DNA of 40,571 nt from Anaerolineae bacterium. Its GTDB lineage: Bacteria; Chloroflexota; Anaerolineae; Promineifilales; Promineifilaceae. Below the pieces are notes generated by a model. The model was given only the letters and a program-made list of their open reading frames with translations, made no database searches and was not told where the DNA came from. The translations under genes and the position numbers were made by a program. Positions 21,603 through 28,381 of the stretch are shown here, in pieces (the first letter of the stretch is position 1; each line of letters starts with the position of its first letter). The DNA is taken from the NCBI GenBank assembly GCA_019637635.1, contig JAHBVI010000058.1, positions 1-40,571 of the forward strand, given 5' to 3'.

Positions 21603-21878
21603 CACTTCTAGGGTATAACACTTTATAAGTGTTAGCCTTAGCGGTAGAGGAAGCTCCCAGAAATTGGAAAGCTACCCGAAAAGCAGAAGTGAAGACTACA
21701 CAACACCCAATTATTTCCTAATGAGGGTAAAACCCATGAGAAGTTGGGGGTAGGAATCACAGAAGCGAACCAAAGGCGCACAAGCCGGAGGAAAGTAGGG
21801 AAAGCTAGAAGGTTACTAGGAGCTCCTCTTAATTTACGGCACAAGAAAGCACGGCCTGAAAAACGGCCGTGCTTTTTT
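21603..21878 (+). ncRNA. Structured non-coding RNA, identity uncertain (HEARO/omega-RNA-like layout)
   Basis: About 275 bases with no plausible gene, but dense pairing. An outer stem joins CACTTCT (21603-21609) to AGAAGTG (21685-21691). An 8-bp hairpin lies at 21616-21634 (TAACACTT/AAGTGTTA). GGTAG (21643-21647) pairs CTACC (21672-21676). A second domain pairs TTCCTA (21715-21720) with TAGGAA (21751-21756) around CCCAA/TTGGG and GGGT-AAA-ACCC. GAGGA-A-GCTCC (21647-21657) can pair GGAGCTCCTC (21819-21828), forming a pseudoknot. A terminator follows. Nested hairpins, a purine-rich linker (GAAAAGCAGAAGTGAAGACT) and a long-range pseudoknot recall HEARO/omega-RNA of IscB/IsrB elements. This comparison is from memory, and no IscB gene is adjacent. 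It is not recognisably 6S, tmRNA, SRP RNA or RNase P RNA. Confidence 0.6.
21847..21878 (+). terminator. Rho-independent terminator of the structured RNA
   Basis: A 10-base perfect stem (21847-21856 with 21865-21874), loop TGAAAAAC, then a T-run overlapping the stem end (21873-21878). The 3' arm contains the octamer ACGGCCGT. The opposite strand has a weaker T-rich tail, so it may also end hpt transcription from the right. Confidence 0.85.
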
Positions 21879-21880
21879 AT

Positions 21881-22465
21881 TTACCGATTATTCGGCTGGA
21901 ACGCTTCCGCCTTTAATATCCCCACAAACGGCAGATTGCGGTACCGTTCGCGGTAATCCAGACCATACCCTACGGCAAACCGGTCAGGCAGATCAAACCC
22001 TTTGTAGGCAATGGGCACGTCAATCAGGCGGCGGTGGGATTTATCAAACAAAACGCACACCTTCAGGCTGGCGGGATGGCGGGCCTGCAAATTGCGTAAC
22101 AGATAATTCAGCGTCAGGCCGGTATCAATAACGTGTTCAATGAAGAGGACGTGACGGCCGTCAATCGGTTCACCCAGGTCTTTCTCCAACCGCACCAACC
22201 CTCGTTTGCGTGTTTCCGGGGAGTAGCTGGAAATGGCAATAAAATCCACCTCCAGCGGGATGGTGATCATACGCACCAGATCGGCCATAAAGGGGAAGCT
22301 GCCCTTCAACACACCAACGAGTAACGGGTTCAATCCGGCATAATCAGCCGAAATGTCCTGCCCCAATTCCTGTATGCGTTGCTCAATTCCCTCGGCCGAA
22401 AAAAGGATATGGCTGACCGCCGCATTCAACTCGCCGTAGGCTTCAGGGGAGTAATAGCGGCTCAT
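21881..22465 (-). CDS. hpt: Hypoxanthine phosphoribosyltransferase
   Basis: A purine-salvage enzyme of 194 residues: hypoxanthine or guanine plus PRPP gives IMP or GMP. VGVLKGSFPFMADLVR and SSYSPETRKRGLVRLEKDL are typical. The PRPP-binding motif reads VLFIEHVIDTGLTL: the second acidic residue of the usual ED-I-I-D-T-G is histidine here, which is unusual. The C-terminal KGFDLPDRFAVGYGLDYRERYRNLPFVG is normal. The ATG (22465) overlaps the stop of the upstream gene (ATGA), so the two are translationally coupled. A convergent RNA gene ends just downstream. Confidence 0.92.
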   Translation of the reverse strand: MSRYYSPEAYGELNAAVSHILFSAEGIEQRIQELGQDISADYAGLNPLLVGVLKGSFPFMADLVRMITIPLEVDFIAISSYSPETRKRGLVRLEKDLGEPIDGRHVLFIEHVIDTGLTLNYLLRNLQARHPASLKVCVLFDKSHRRLIDVPIAYKGFDLPDRFAVGYGLDYRERYRNLPFVGILKAEAFQPNNR

Positions 22466-22851
22466 GACCCGTTCTTTTGCGCGTCTGTGCCCACCAGGGT
22501 GACGGCATGTTCGTCTACGCCATATTTCAACATCATGTCGCGCAGGTCGCTGCGTTTGAACAGCTTGATATTGATATGGGGATATAACTCGCGCAGCCGC
22601 CGCAGTTTGCGGTTTTTGTGGGTGATCAACTTAGGGCGCATGGTGGTCAGTTCCACATACAGCTCTTGCTGGGGCAGGTAAAAATCAGGCGAAAAGGCTT
22701 CGGTGACGTTACCGTTTTCATCCCAGGCCAGGGCAAAAGTGTGTGGTTCATATTCCCACTCAATGCCGTAGTAATCCAAAATTCGGGCAAACTCCGCTTC
22801 AATGGGGTGAACAAACGTCGGGGAAATGGATTCTATCTTTTCGGTATTCAA
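22462..22851 (-). CDS. Small nuclease-like protein (PD-(D/E)XK-type pattern) coupled to hpt
   Basis: A 129-residue protein. HPIEAEFARILDYYGIEWEYEP at the start and FSPDFYLPQQELYVELTTMRPK in the middle form the order helix, PD, 8-12 residues, E-x-T seen in PD-(D/E)XK fold nucleases of the very-short-patch/endonuclease-like type. The catalytic lysine position is threonine (ELT), with KLITHKNRK nearby, so activity is uncertain. The start codon is TTG 22851, fixed by GGAGG (22861-22857, minus strand) five bases upstream. It overlaps hpt by four bases. Possible links to DNA repair or a purine-linked function are guesses. Confidence 0.55.
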   Translation of the reverse strand: MNTEKIESISPTFVHPIEAEFARILDYYGIEWEYEPHTFALAWDENGNVTEAFSPDFYLPQQELYVELTTMRPKLITHKNRKLRRLRELYPHINIKLFKRSDLRDMMLKYGVDEHAVTLVGTDAQKNGS

Positions 22852-22981
22852 TGAAACCTCCGTACAGAGGTCACTGCTGTACAGGCAAGTAACTTACCAT
22901 AATTATAATGAAGTGCAAGCATGACCACAATATGAAGGTGGTAATGAGAATAAACGGCCATATATGGTGGCTTAACGCCCG

Positions 22982-23010
22982 TTGACGAAAGGGCGAGTAA
23001 CGGCTACTGT
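22982..23010 (+). promoter_or_regulatory. Promoter of MFS gene, probably leaderless
   Basis: TTGACG (22982-22987), 17-base spacer, TACTGT (23005-23010), then eight bases to ATG 23019. No Shine-Dalgarno. Upstream at about 22904-22912 is an AATTATAAT run that could carry a -10 for either direction. Confidence 0.5.
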
Positions 23011-23018
23011 TAGCGGTC

Positions 23019-24272
23019 ATGCGAATTGACCATCACCCTTTTGATCACCTTGTGCCCTGGCAGCGCACCCTGGGCATCATGTTCATTGCGCAGTTGGTCA
23101 CGGCCGTCGGCTTTTCCATCTTTTTCCCCTTTCTCCCCCTGTACGTGGCCGAACTGGGCAGCAGCACCACGCTGAGCGTGGAGTTTCTGGCGGGCGCGGT
23201 TTTTTCGGCGCAGGCGTTTACCATGGCTATCGCCTCGCCCATTTGGGGAGCGGTGGCCGACCGCTACGGCCGTAAACTGATGGTGGAGCGGGCCATGTTT
23301 GGCGGCGCGGCCGTTTTGCTGCTGATGGGTTTTGCCCAGAGCGCCGAACAATTGGTGCTGCTGCGCGCCATCCAGGGTTTGATCACCGGCACCGTCGCCG
23401 CCGCTAATGCCCTGGTGGCTGCCGCCGCCCCCCGCGAGCGCACCGGTTTTGCCATGGGGCTGCTGCAAATGGGGCTGGTCAGCGGCGTGGCCATTGGCCC
23501 TTTGCTGGGCGGGCTGGTGGCCGATGCCTTTGGCTACCGGTATGCCTTTGTCATCACCTCCATTCTCTTGCTGGCATCCGGCTTTCTGGTCTGGTGGGGC
23601 GTGACCGAACAGTTCACGCCACCGGCCAAAACAGAAACAAAACGTATCCGCTTCTGGCAGGAATGGCGCGCCGTATGGCAAATGCCCGGCATTTCCCTCG
23701 CTTACAGCCTGCGTTTTCTGGCTAACCTGGGGCAGACCCTGCTGCTGCCCTTTGCGCCCCTGTTTATCGCTTCCCTGGTGGCCGACCAATCGCGGGTGAA
23801 CACGATCACCGGGCTGACGATTGGGGTGACGGCGGGGGCGGGTACGCTCACGGCCGTTTACCTGGGGCGGCTGGGCGACAAGGTGGGCCACCGCAAAGTC
23901 CTCATCGGTTCGGCGCTGTTGGCCGGGCTGTTTTACCTGCCACAAAGCCAGGTCACAACCGCCGGGCAGCTTTTGCTCTTGCAGGCGCTCACAGGCGCGG
24001 CGGCCGGCGGGGTGGTTCCGTCAATCAGCGCCTTGCTGGCCCACTACTCCCGCGCTGACCAGGCGGGCAGCGTGTATGGCCTGGAAAATTCCATCATCTC
24101 CGCGGCGCGGGCCATTGCCCCTATTTTGGGGTCACTGGTGGTGGTCTGGTTTGGGCTGCGGGCGGCCTTTGTGGCCTCAGGCATTGTGTATCTGCTGGTG
24201 GCATTGGTCACGGCCGTGCGCCTGCCGCGCACCTTGCCGGCGCCGTTGGAATCGCTGGAATCCCATGCGTGA
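23019..24272 (+). CDS. MFS transporter (DHA1-type, 12 membrane segments)
   Basis: A 417-residue inner-membrane transporter. Loop 2-3 motif A reads GAVADRYGRK and its C-terminal twin GRLGDKVGHR. About twelve hydrophobic helices are present. The family exports drugs or small metabolites by proton antiport; the substrate is unknown. The start gives the usual short cytoplasmic N-terminus (HPFDHLVPWQRTLGIMF). The stop overlaps the following GNAT gene by eight bases, so the two form an operon; an efflux pump plus an acetyltransferase is a common resistance or detoxification pairing. Confidence 0.9.
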   Translation: MRIDHHPFDHLVPWQRTLGIMFIAQLVTAVGFSIFFPFLPLYVAELGSSTTLSVEFLAGAVFSAQAFTMAIASPIWGAVADRYGRKLMVERAMFGGAAVLLLMGFAQSAEQLVLLRAIQGLITGTVAAANALVAAAAPRERTGFAMGLLQMGLVSGVAIGPLLGGLVADAFGYRYAFVITSILLLASGFLVWWGVTEQFTPPAKTETKRIRFWQEWRAVWQMPGISLAYSLRFLANLGQTLLLPFAPLFIASLVADQSRVNTITGLTIGVTAGAGTLTAVYLGRLGDKVGHRKVLIGSALLAGLFYLPQSQVTTAGQLLLLQALTGAAAGGVVPSISALLAHYSRADQAGSVYGLENSIISAARAIAPILGSLVVVWFGLRAAFVASGIVYLLVALVTAVRLPRTLPAPLESLESHA

Positions 24273-24771
24273 ACTCCACCTCACGCTGCGCCCCATTGCC
24301 AGCGATGACCTGCCCCTGCTGCTCACCTGGCAATATGAGCCGCCGTATGACATCTATAGTTTGGGCGACGGCCGTACTGACCCCACCGCCCTGGCCGAAG
24401 CCGCCGACTATTTTCTGGACCCCGTCTACAACTTTTACAGTGTGGTGGATGCGGATAGTGGCGAGGTGACGGCCGTGGTCAGCTTTGGGCTGGACGGGCA
24501 GGTGAGCGGCGGCGACTACAGCCAGGAGGCGCTGGACATTGGCATGGCCGTGCGCCCCGACCTGACCGGGCGGGGCCTGGGCAGCCAGTTCGCCGGGAGC
24601 GCCATCATCTTTGCCCGGCACACCTTCCAGCCGCTCCGGCTGCGCGTGACCATTGCCGACTTCAACGGCCGTGCCCGGCGCGTCTGGGAAAAACATGGCT
24701 TTCGGCCAGGGCAATCGTTTGTCAGTAGCGCCAACAACCTGGCCTTCACCATCTTCACCCGTGAACTATAA
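24265..24771 (+). CDS. GNAT family N-acetyltransferase
   Basis: A 168-residue acetyltransferase. It starts MRELHLTLRPIASDDLPLLL. The acetyl-CoA loop is RPDLTGRGLGSQFAGSAI (R/Q-x-x-G-x-G/A), followed by RLRVTIADFNGRARRVWEKH, the NxxAxxxYEK-like segment. It transfers acetyl from acetyl-CoA to an amine. The start ATG lies within the end of the MFS gene (8-base overlap), so it is translated by coupling. A longer open frame back to 24076 is not real because it runs inside the MFS gene. Confidence 0.88.
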   Translation: MRELHLTLRPIASDDLPLLLTWQYEPPYDIYSLGDGRTDPTALAEAADYFLDPVYNFYSVVDADSGEVTAVVSFGLDGQVSGGDYSQEALDIGMAVRPDLTGRGLGSQFAGSAIIFARHTFQPLRLRVTIADFNGRARRVWEKHGFRPGQSFVSSANNLAFTIFTREL

Positions 24772-24860
24772 AACCCGCCCCTTACACAACCCTTGCATTT
24801 CTTTTATGACTGCCTTGCACACGGCCGTTATCCTTTTGAAAAGTACAAAAGGAGTTATCT

Positions 24861-25226
24861 ATGTTTACTTCACTTTTTCAACGTTCAGGCCAGACGGCCG
24901 TGCAGCCACGCATCGCCAACATCACCATTCCCGAATTGCAGCAGCAATTGAAAAGCGATGCCGCACCCATCCTGGTGGATGTGCGCAGCCCCATGGAGTA
25001 TCAATATGAAGGGCACATTGCCGGGGCGCGGCTGCTGCCGCTGCAAGTGTTGCAGCGACGCCTGTCTGAACTGCCCACCGATCAGCCCATCGTGTGCGTC
25101 TGCCGCTCCGGGAATCGCAGCCAGGTGGCCTGCGAAATTTTAGCCGCCGCCGGTTTTGACAACGTCGCCAACCTGGGCGGCGGCATGATCGCCTGGCAAA
25201 TGGCCGGACTGCCGGTTAATCGTTAA
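24861..25226 (+). CDS. Rhodanese-domain protein
   Basis: A 121-residue single rhodanese domain. ILVDVRSPMEYQYEGHIAGA is the classical front, and the active cysteine lies in VCRSGNRS. It carries persulfide sulfur to acceptors such as cyanide, thiols or biosynthetic proteins. No signal peptide. GGAG (24851-24854) sets ATG 24861. The gene for a SulP anion transporter starts four bases after its stop. Rhodanese plus sulfate transporter is a common neighbourhood suggesting a sulfur role. Confidence 0.92.
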   Translation: MFTSLFQRSGQTAVQPRIANITIPELQQQLKSDAAPILVDVRSPMEYQYEGHIAGARLLPLQVLQRRLSELPTDQPIVCVCRSGNRSQVACEILAAAGFDNVANLGGGMIAWQMAGLPVNR

Positions 25227-25230
25227 ACAA

Positions 25231-26999
25231 ATGGGCAATTCAGTTCACAGCCAGTCCGTAAGAGCTAACAGGTTTTGGAAACCTGTCAGCTCGGCGATAC
25301 CGGCGCTGGCCTGGGGGCGTGTGTACCGCCGTGAATGGCTGGCGGGCGACCTGATGGCCGGGTTGATTGTGGCCATCATGCTGGTGCCGCAGGGCATGGC
25401 CTATGCGCTGTTGGCCGGGCTGCCGCCGCAGGTGGGGCTGTATGCCAGCATTGCGCCCCTGTTGCTGTATGGCTTGTTTGGCACCAGCCGCACGCTGGCG
25501 GTGGGGCCGGTGGCGATTGTCTCGCTGCTGGTGGCTTCTGGTGTGGGGCAGGTGGCCGAAATGGGCACGGCCGTTTACTGGCAGGCGGCGCTCACCCTGG
25601 CTTTGCTGGTGGGGCTGATTCAGATGGGCATGGGGCTGCTGCGCGCCGGGTTTTTGGTGAACTTTCTCAGCCATCCGGTATTGGCCGGTTTCACCAGCGC
25701 GGCGGCGTTGGTCATTGGCCTGAGCCAGTTCAAACATCTGTTGGGGCTGTCTACGCCGAATCTGGAATTTGTGGACACGGCCGTTTACACTTTCCAACAC
25801 CTGGCCGAAACCAACGTCATCACCCTGGCTATTGGCCTAGGCAGCATCGCCATCCTGCTTTACTTCAAATACGCTTTGGGCAGCCAACTGAAACGGCGCA
25901 AACTGCCGGCGGGGCTGGTAACGCCCATCACCAAAAGCGCCCCTTTGTTGGTGGTTTTGCTGGCTACGCTGCTGGTTGTTGTCCTGCGGCTGGATGTGGC
26001 GGCGGACGTTAAAGTGGTAGGCTTTGTGCCCGCCGGTTTGCCCCCCCTCACCACCCCTACCCTTGATCTCACCCTCTGGCGGGCGCTGCTGCCTACGGCG
26101 TTGGCGATCAGCTTTGTGGGGTATATGGAAAGCATTTCCGTGGCCAAATCATTAGCCAGCAAACGGCGGCAGAAGATTAACTCCGATCAGGAGTTGGTAG
26201 GATTGGGCATGGCTAATTTGGGGGCTGCTTTTACCGGCGGCTATCCGGTAACGGGCGGGTTTAGCCGGTCGGTGGGTCAGGTAATTTTGAGGCCGGGGCG
26301 AACACGGGGCTGGCTTCGATGGTCACGGCCGTACTCATTGCCCTCACGGTGCTGTTTCTGACGCCATTGTTTGCCTACCTGCCCCAGGTGGTGTTGGCCG
26401 CCATCATTCTGGTGGCCGTGGCCAGCCTGATAGACGTTAAAACGTTCCGCCACACCTGGCGTTACAACAAAGCCGACGCCGCTTCCATGCTTGTGACCTT
26501 TGGCGCGGTGCTGGCGGTGGGCATTGAAATGGGCATATTGCTGGGGGTGGCAGCGGCACTGCTGCTGTTCATCTGGCGCACCAGCCGGCCGCACGTGGCC
26601 GTGGTGGGGCGGGTGGGCAACAGTGAACAATACCTGAACGTGCAGCGGCACACGGTACAAACGTGCCCCCGCGTGGCTGCCGTGCGCATTGATGAAAGCC
26701 TGTACTTTGCCAATACCGCTTATCTGGAAGAAACGGTGCTGCGCCGGGTGGCCGACGAGCCGGAATTGGCGCACTTTGTGTTGATTTGCACGGCCGTGAA
26801 CTTCATAGACGCCAGCGCCCTGGACACACTCGAATCGCTGCGTCAGGAGTTGCACGACGCCGGCGTCAGCTTCCACCTGGCAGCCGTTAAAGGGCCGGTG
26901 ATGGACCGGCTGCGGGCCGTTGGTTTTGTAGACAGTTTCGGCCCGGAAAACTTCCATCTATCCACCCACGACGCCATGAAAGCGATTGGCTGCGCCTGA
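25231..26999 (+). pseudogene. SulP family anion permease, frameshifted
   Basis: A sulfate/bicarbonate-type transporter. The N-terminal part reads YRREWLAGDLMAGLIVAIML and PQGMAYALLAGLPPQVGLYA with many membrane helices to FTGGYPVTGGFSRSV. The frame then breaks. A 5-base insertion near 26278-26282 (CAGGT after GTGGGT) moves the rest two bases. Removing it restores SVGNFEAGANTGLASMVTA and the remaining helices. The C-terminal STAS domain (about 26680-26950, VAAVRIDESLYFANTAYLEE) follows and ends at 26997-26999. Restored length is about 588 residues. It may be a real recent pseudogene or a sequence error. The start ATG 25231 lacks a Shine-Dalgarno; a palindrome (25262-25292) lies in the N-terminal codons. 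Confidence 0.85.
25262..25292. repeat. Palindromic repeat inside the start of sulP
   Basis: GAGCT-a-ACAGGTTT-TGG-AAACCTGT-c-AGCTC: 13 of 14 positions pair around a 3-base loop. It lies in codons 11-21 of the SulP frame, before the conserved part, so the N-terminal tail may be repeat-derived or the true start lies downstream. Confidence 0.65.
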
Positions 27000-27050
27000 G
27001 CCATTCTCCGGTATAATCCCCTCCAATTTACACAACTAAAAGGAAAGCAT

Positions 27051-27470
27051 ATGGCGACGATTCCCCCATTTGTGGCTAAAGGCACCCGCATCGGCCAGAA
27101 ACAGACGGTGAAGGCTAAAAAAGTGGTCTGGATTCCGGTGGGCAGCGGCGAAGTGACCCAATTTTCTGACCATGAAGTGACCATTGCCGGGCAAATTAGC
27201 ATTTTAGGCTACAGCGGCAATATGAACATTTATTTGCGGCTGCTGGATGAAGACGCGGCGGCGACTTCCGGCCCGTGCATTTTGCGCTTAAACAAACACG
27301 AAGACCCGCAGGCCGTTTACCACGTGAATAAAGGCGTCCTGACGGTGCAGGCCACGTTGGGCCAATACAAACAGGCCATCAGCATCTCACCCTGTGACGG
27401 CGGCACCCAAACAGAGTGCAAACTGACGGGGCGGGTGAACGAGACGGTTCACCTGGAACCGGTAAGGTAG
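27051..27470 (+). CDS. Unknown cytoplasmic beta-rich protein
   Basis: A 139-residue protein with no signal peptide or membrane helix. The sequence alternates short polar and hydrophobic stretches, suggesting a beta sandwich (VVWIPVGSGEVTQFSDHEVT, GQISILGYSGNMNIYLRLLD). Two cysteines lie near the C-terminus (SPCDGGTQTECKL). No family recognised. TATAAT at 27012-27017 in the same CCGGTATAAT context as 5773, and AGGA (27041-27044) six bases before the ATG, support a real gene with a short leader. The 3' end runs to a hairpin shared with the convergent ITPase-like gene. Confidence 0.65.
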   Translation: MATIPPFVAKGTRIGQKQTVKAKKVVWIPVGSGEVTQFSDHEVTIAGQISILGYSGNMNIYLRLLDEDAAATSGPCILRLNKHEDPQAVYHVNKGVLTVQATLGQYKQAISISPCDGGTQTECKLTGRVNETVHLEPVR

Positions 27471-27480
27471 GAAGAGCAGC

Positions 27481-27542
27481 AGTGCCAGGCACAGGGCATA
27501 AAGCCTGCCTCGGTCGCTGCCTTTTGCCCTGTGCCTGGCACT
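27481..27542. repeat. TGCCTGGCAC-type hairpin, copy 2
   Basis: Perfect 18-base arms (27481-27498, 27525-27542) with a 26-base loop; the outer arm AGTGCCAGGCACA is shared with copy 1 at 18209-18263. It lies between convergent genes and may work as a two-way transcription end. Confidence 0.82.
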
Positions 27543-27545
27543 ACT

Positions 27546-28364
27546 TCACAGCGCCTCCGGCCAATCGGCGTTGGGGCGCTGCTGGCGGCATAATTGTAAG
27601 AGGTCATCCATACGGCCGTGTCGCTCACAATACAAAATTATCTCCTGCGCCATGTCGGATTTAGCGCCCTCTGGAATTTCTTCTTTGTCAATCCCCAGGT
27701 CAAATAACAACAATTCCAACTCCGGTTTGCTAAAGTAACGGGTGATGAGCTGGCGCAGGCGGATGCGGTTCTGTAGCAGGAGGGTGGCGTTTTCTTCTTC
27801 GAGTACGGCCGTGAAAAAAGCGGCTACCGCCAGTTTCCGGGTAGACATACTGTGTCGCTGCTCCACCGGCATTTCGGCAAAGGTGCGTTCCTGCCCGTCG
27901 GGGATGAATATCGTATCCCAACCATAAATCTGATTACCACGCGGCTCCGGGGCAATCACCCCATTCAGCTTTCCCCGAAACACATATACCTGACCATCCC
28001 GCGCATGAAACCCCAGATCGGTGACCACGTTGGCCGAGCGATCCTCGAAAGCCTGCATCATTTTGCAAATGCCCTCAACCCCTACTCCTTCCATGAATAG
28101 CCCGGTCACATTACCCGGCAAATCCTTCCAGGCGCGGATGATCAGATTCGTTTGCTCCACCAGGAAAGGCAAATGGGGCAGCAACGGCCGTGCCATCTCT
28201 ACTTTGCGCCGGATGAGGATGGCCTGGTCTACCAGCACCGGCTCTTCCAGCGCATAGCGCGCCCAACGCAGGTCGGCGTATTTGCCCAACAAAAACTGGT
28301 AGTCGTTGAATTTATTCTGCGAACCGGTGACAAAATAGAGTTGGGTGATGCGTTCTTCCGTCAT
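27546..28364 (-). CDS. Ham1/ITPase-like domain fused to a death-like effector-associated domain
   Basis: A 272-residue two-domain protein. Residues ~8-190 follow the Ham1/RdgB (inosine/xanthosine triphosphate pyrophosphatase) order: FVTGSQNKFND, VEQTNLIIRAWKDLPGNVTG, YGWDTIFIPDGQERTFAEMP and STRKLA. The catalytic aspartate of E-D-T/D-D-S-G is glutamine (VEQT), and the S-H-R base-recognition triplet is S-T-R, so activity is doubtful or altered. Residues ~198-272 (LRQLITRYFSKPELELLLFD to LCRQQRPNADW) match the bacterial death-like/effector-associated (EAD7/bDLD-type) pattern LRxLLxxxF-x-x-EL-x-x-L-x-x-x-L-G-I, KxxxAxExIxYCERHGR, found in prokaryotic conflict and signalling proteins. ATG 28364 has AGGAG five bases upstream. 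The fusion points to nucleotide sensing or attack in a defence context (inference). Confidence 0.75.
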   Translation of the reverse strand: MTEERITQLYFVTGSQNKFNDYQFLLGKYADLRWARYALEEPVLVDQAILIRRKVEMARPLLPHLPFLVEQTNLIIRAWKDLPGNVTGLFMEGVGVEGICKMMQAFEDRSANVVTDLGFHARDGQVYVFRGKLNGVIAPEPRGNQIYGWDTIFIPDGQERTFAEMPVEQRHSMSTRKLAVAAFFTAVLEEENATLLLQNRIRLRQLITRYFSKPELELLLFDLGIDKEEIPEGAKSDMAQEIILYCERHGRMDDLLQLCRQQRPNADWPEAL

Positions 28365-28381
28365 AGCCACTCCTGTTCAAC

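Noticed and set aside
21603..21878. RNase P RNA, 6S RNA, tmRNA, SRP RNA or a known riboswitch
   Set aside because: None of the conserved cores I know for these RNAs is present, and no gene follows for a riboswitch to control (the next gene is convergent).
21744..21956. A 70-codon plus-strand reading frame with many Arg/Lys codons
   Set aside because: It overlaps the structured RNA, its terminator and the hpt gene on the other strand, and has no Shine-Dalgarno; it is best explained as part of the RNA.
24076..24264. Longer N-terminus for the GNAT protein
   Set aside because: This part lies inside the MFS gene in another frame; ATG 24265 gives the normal family start.
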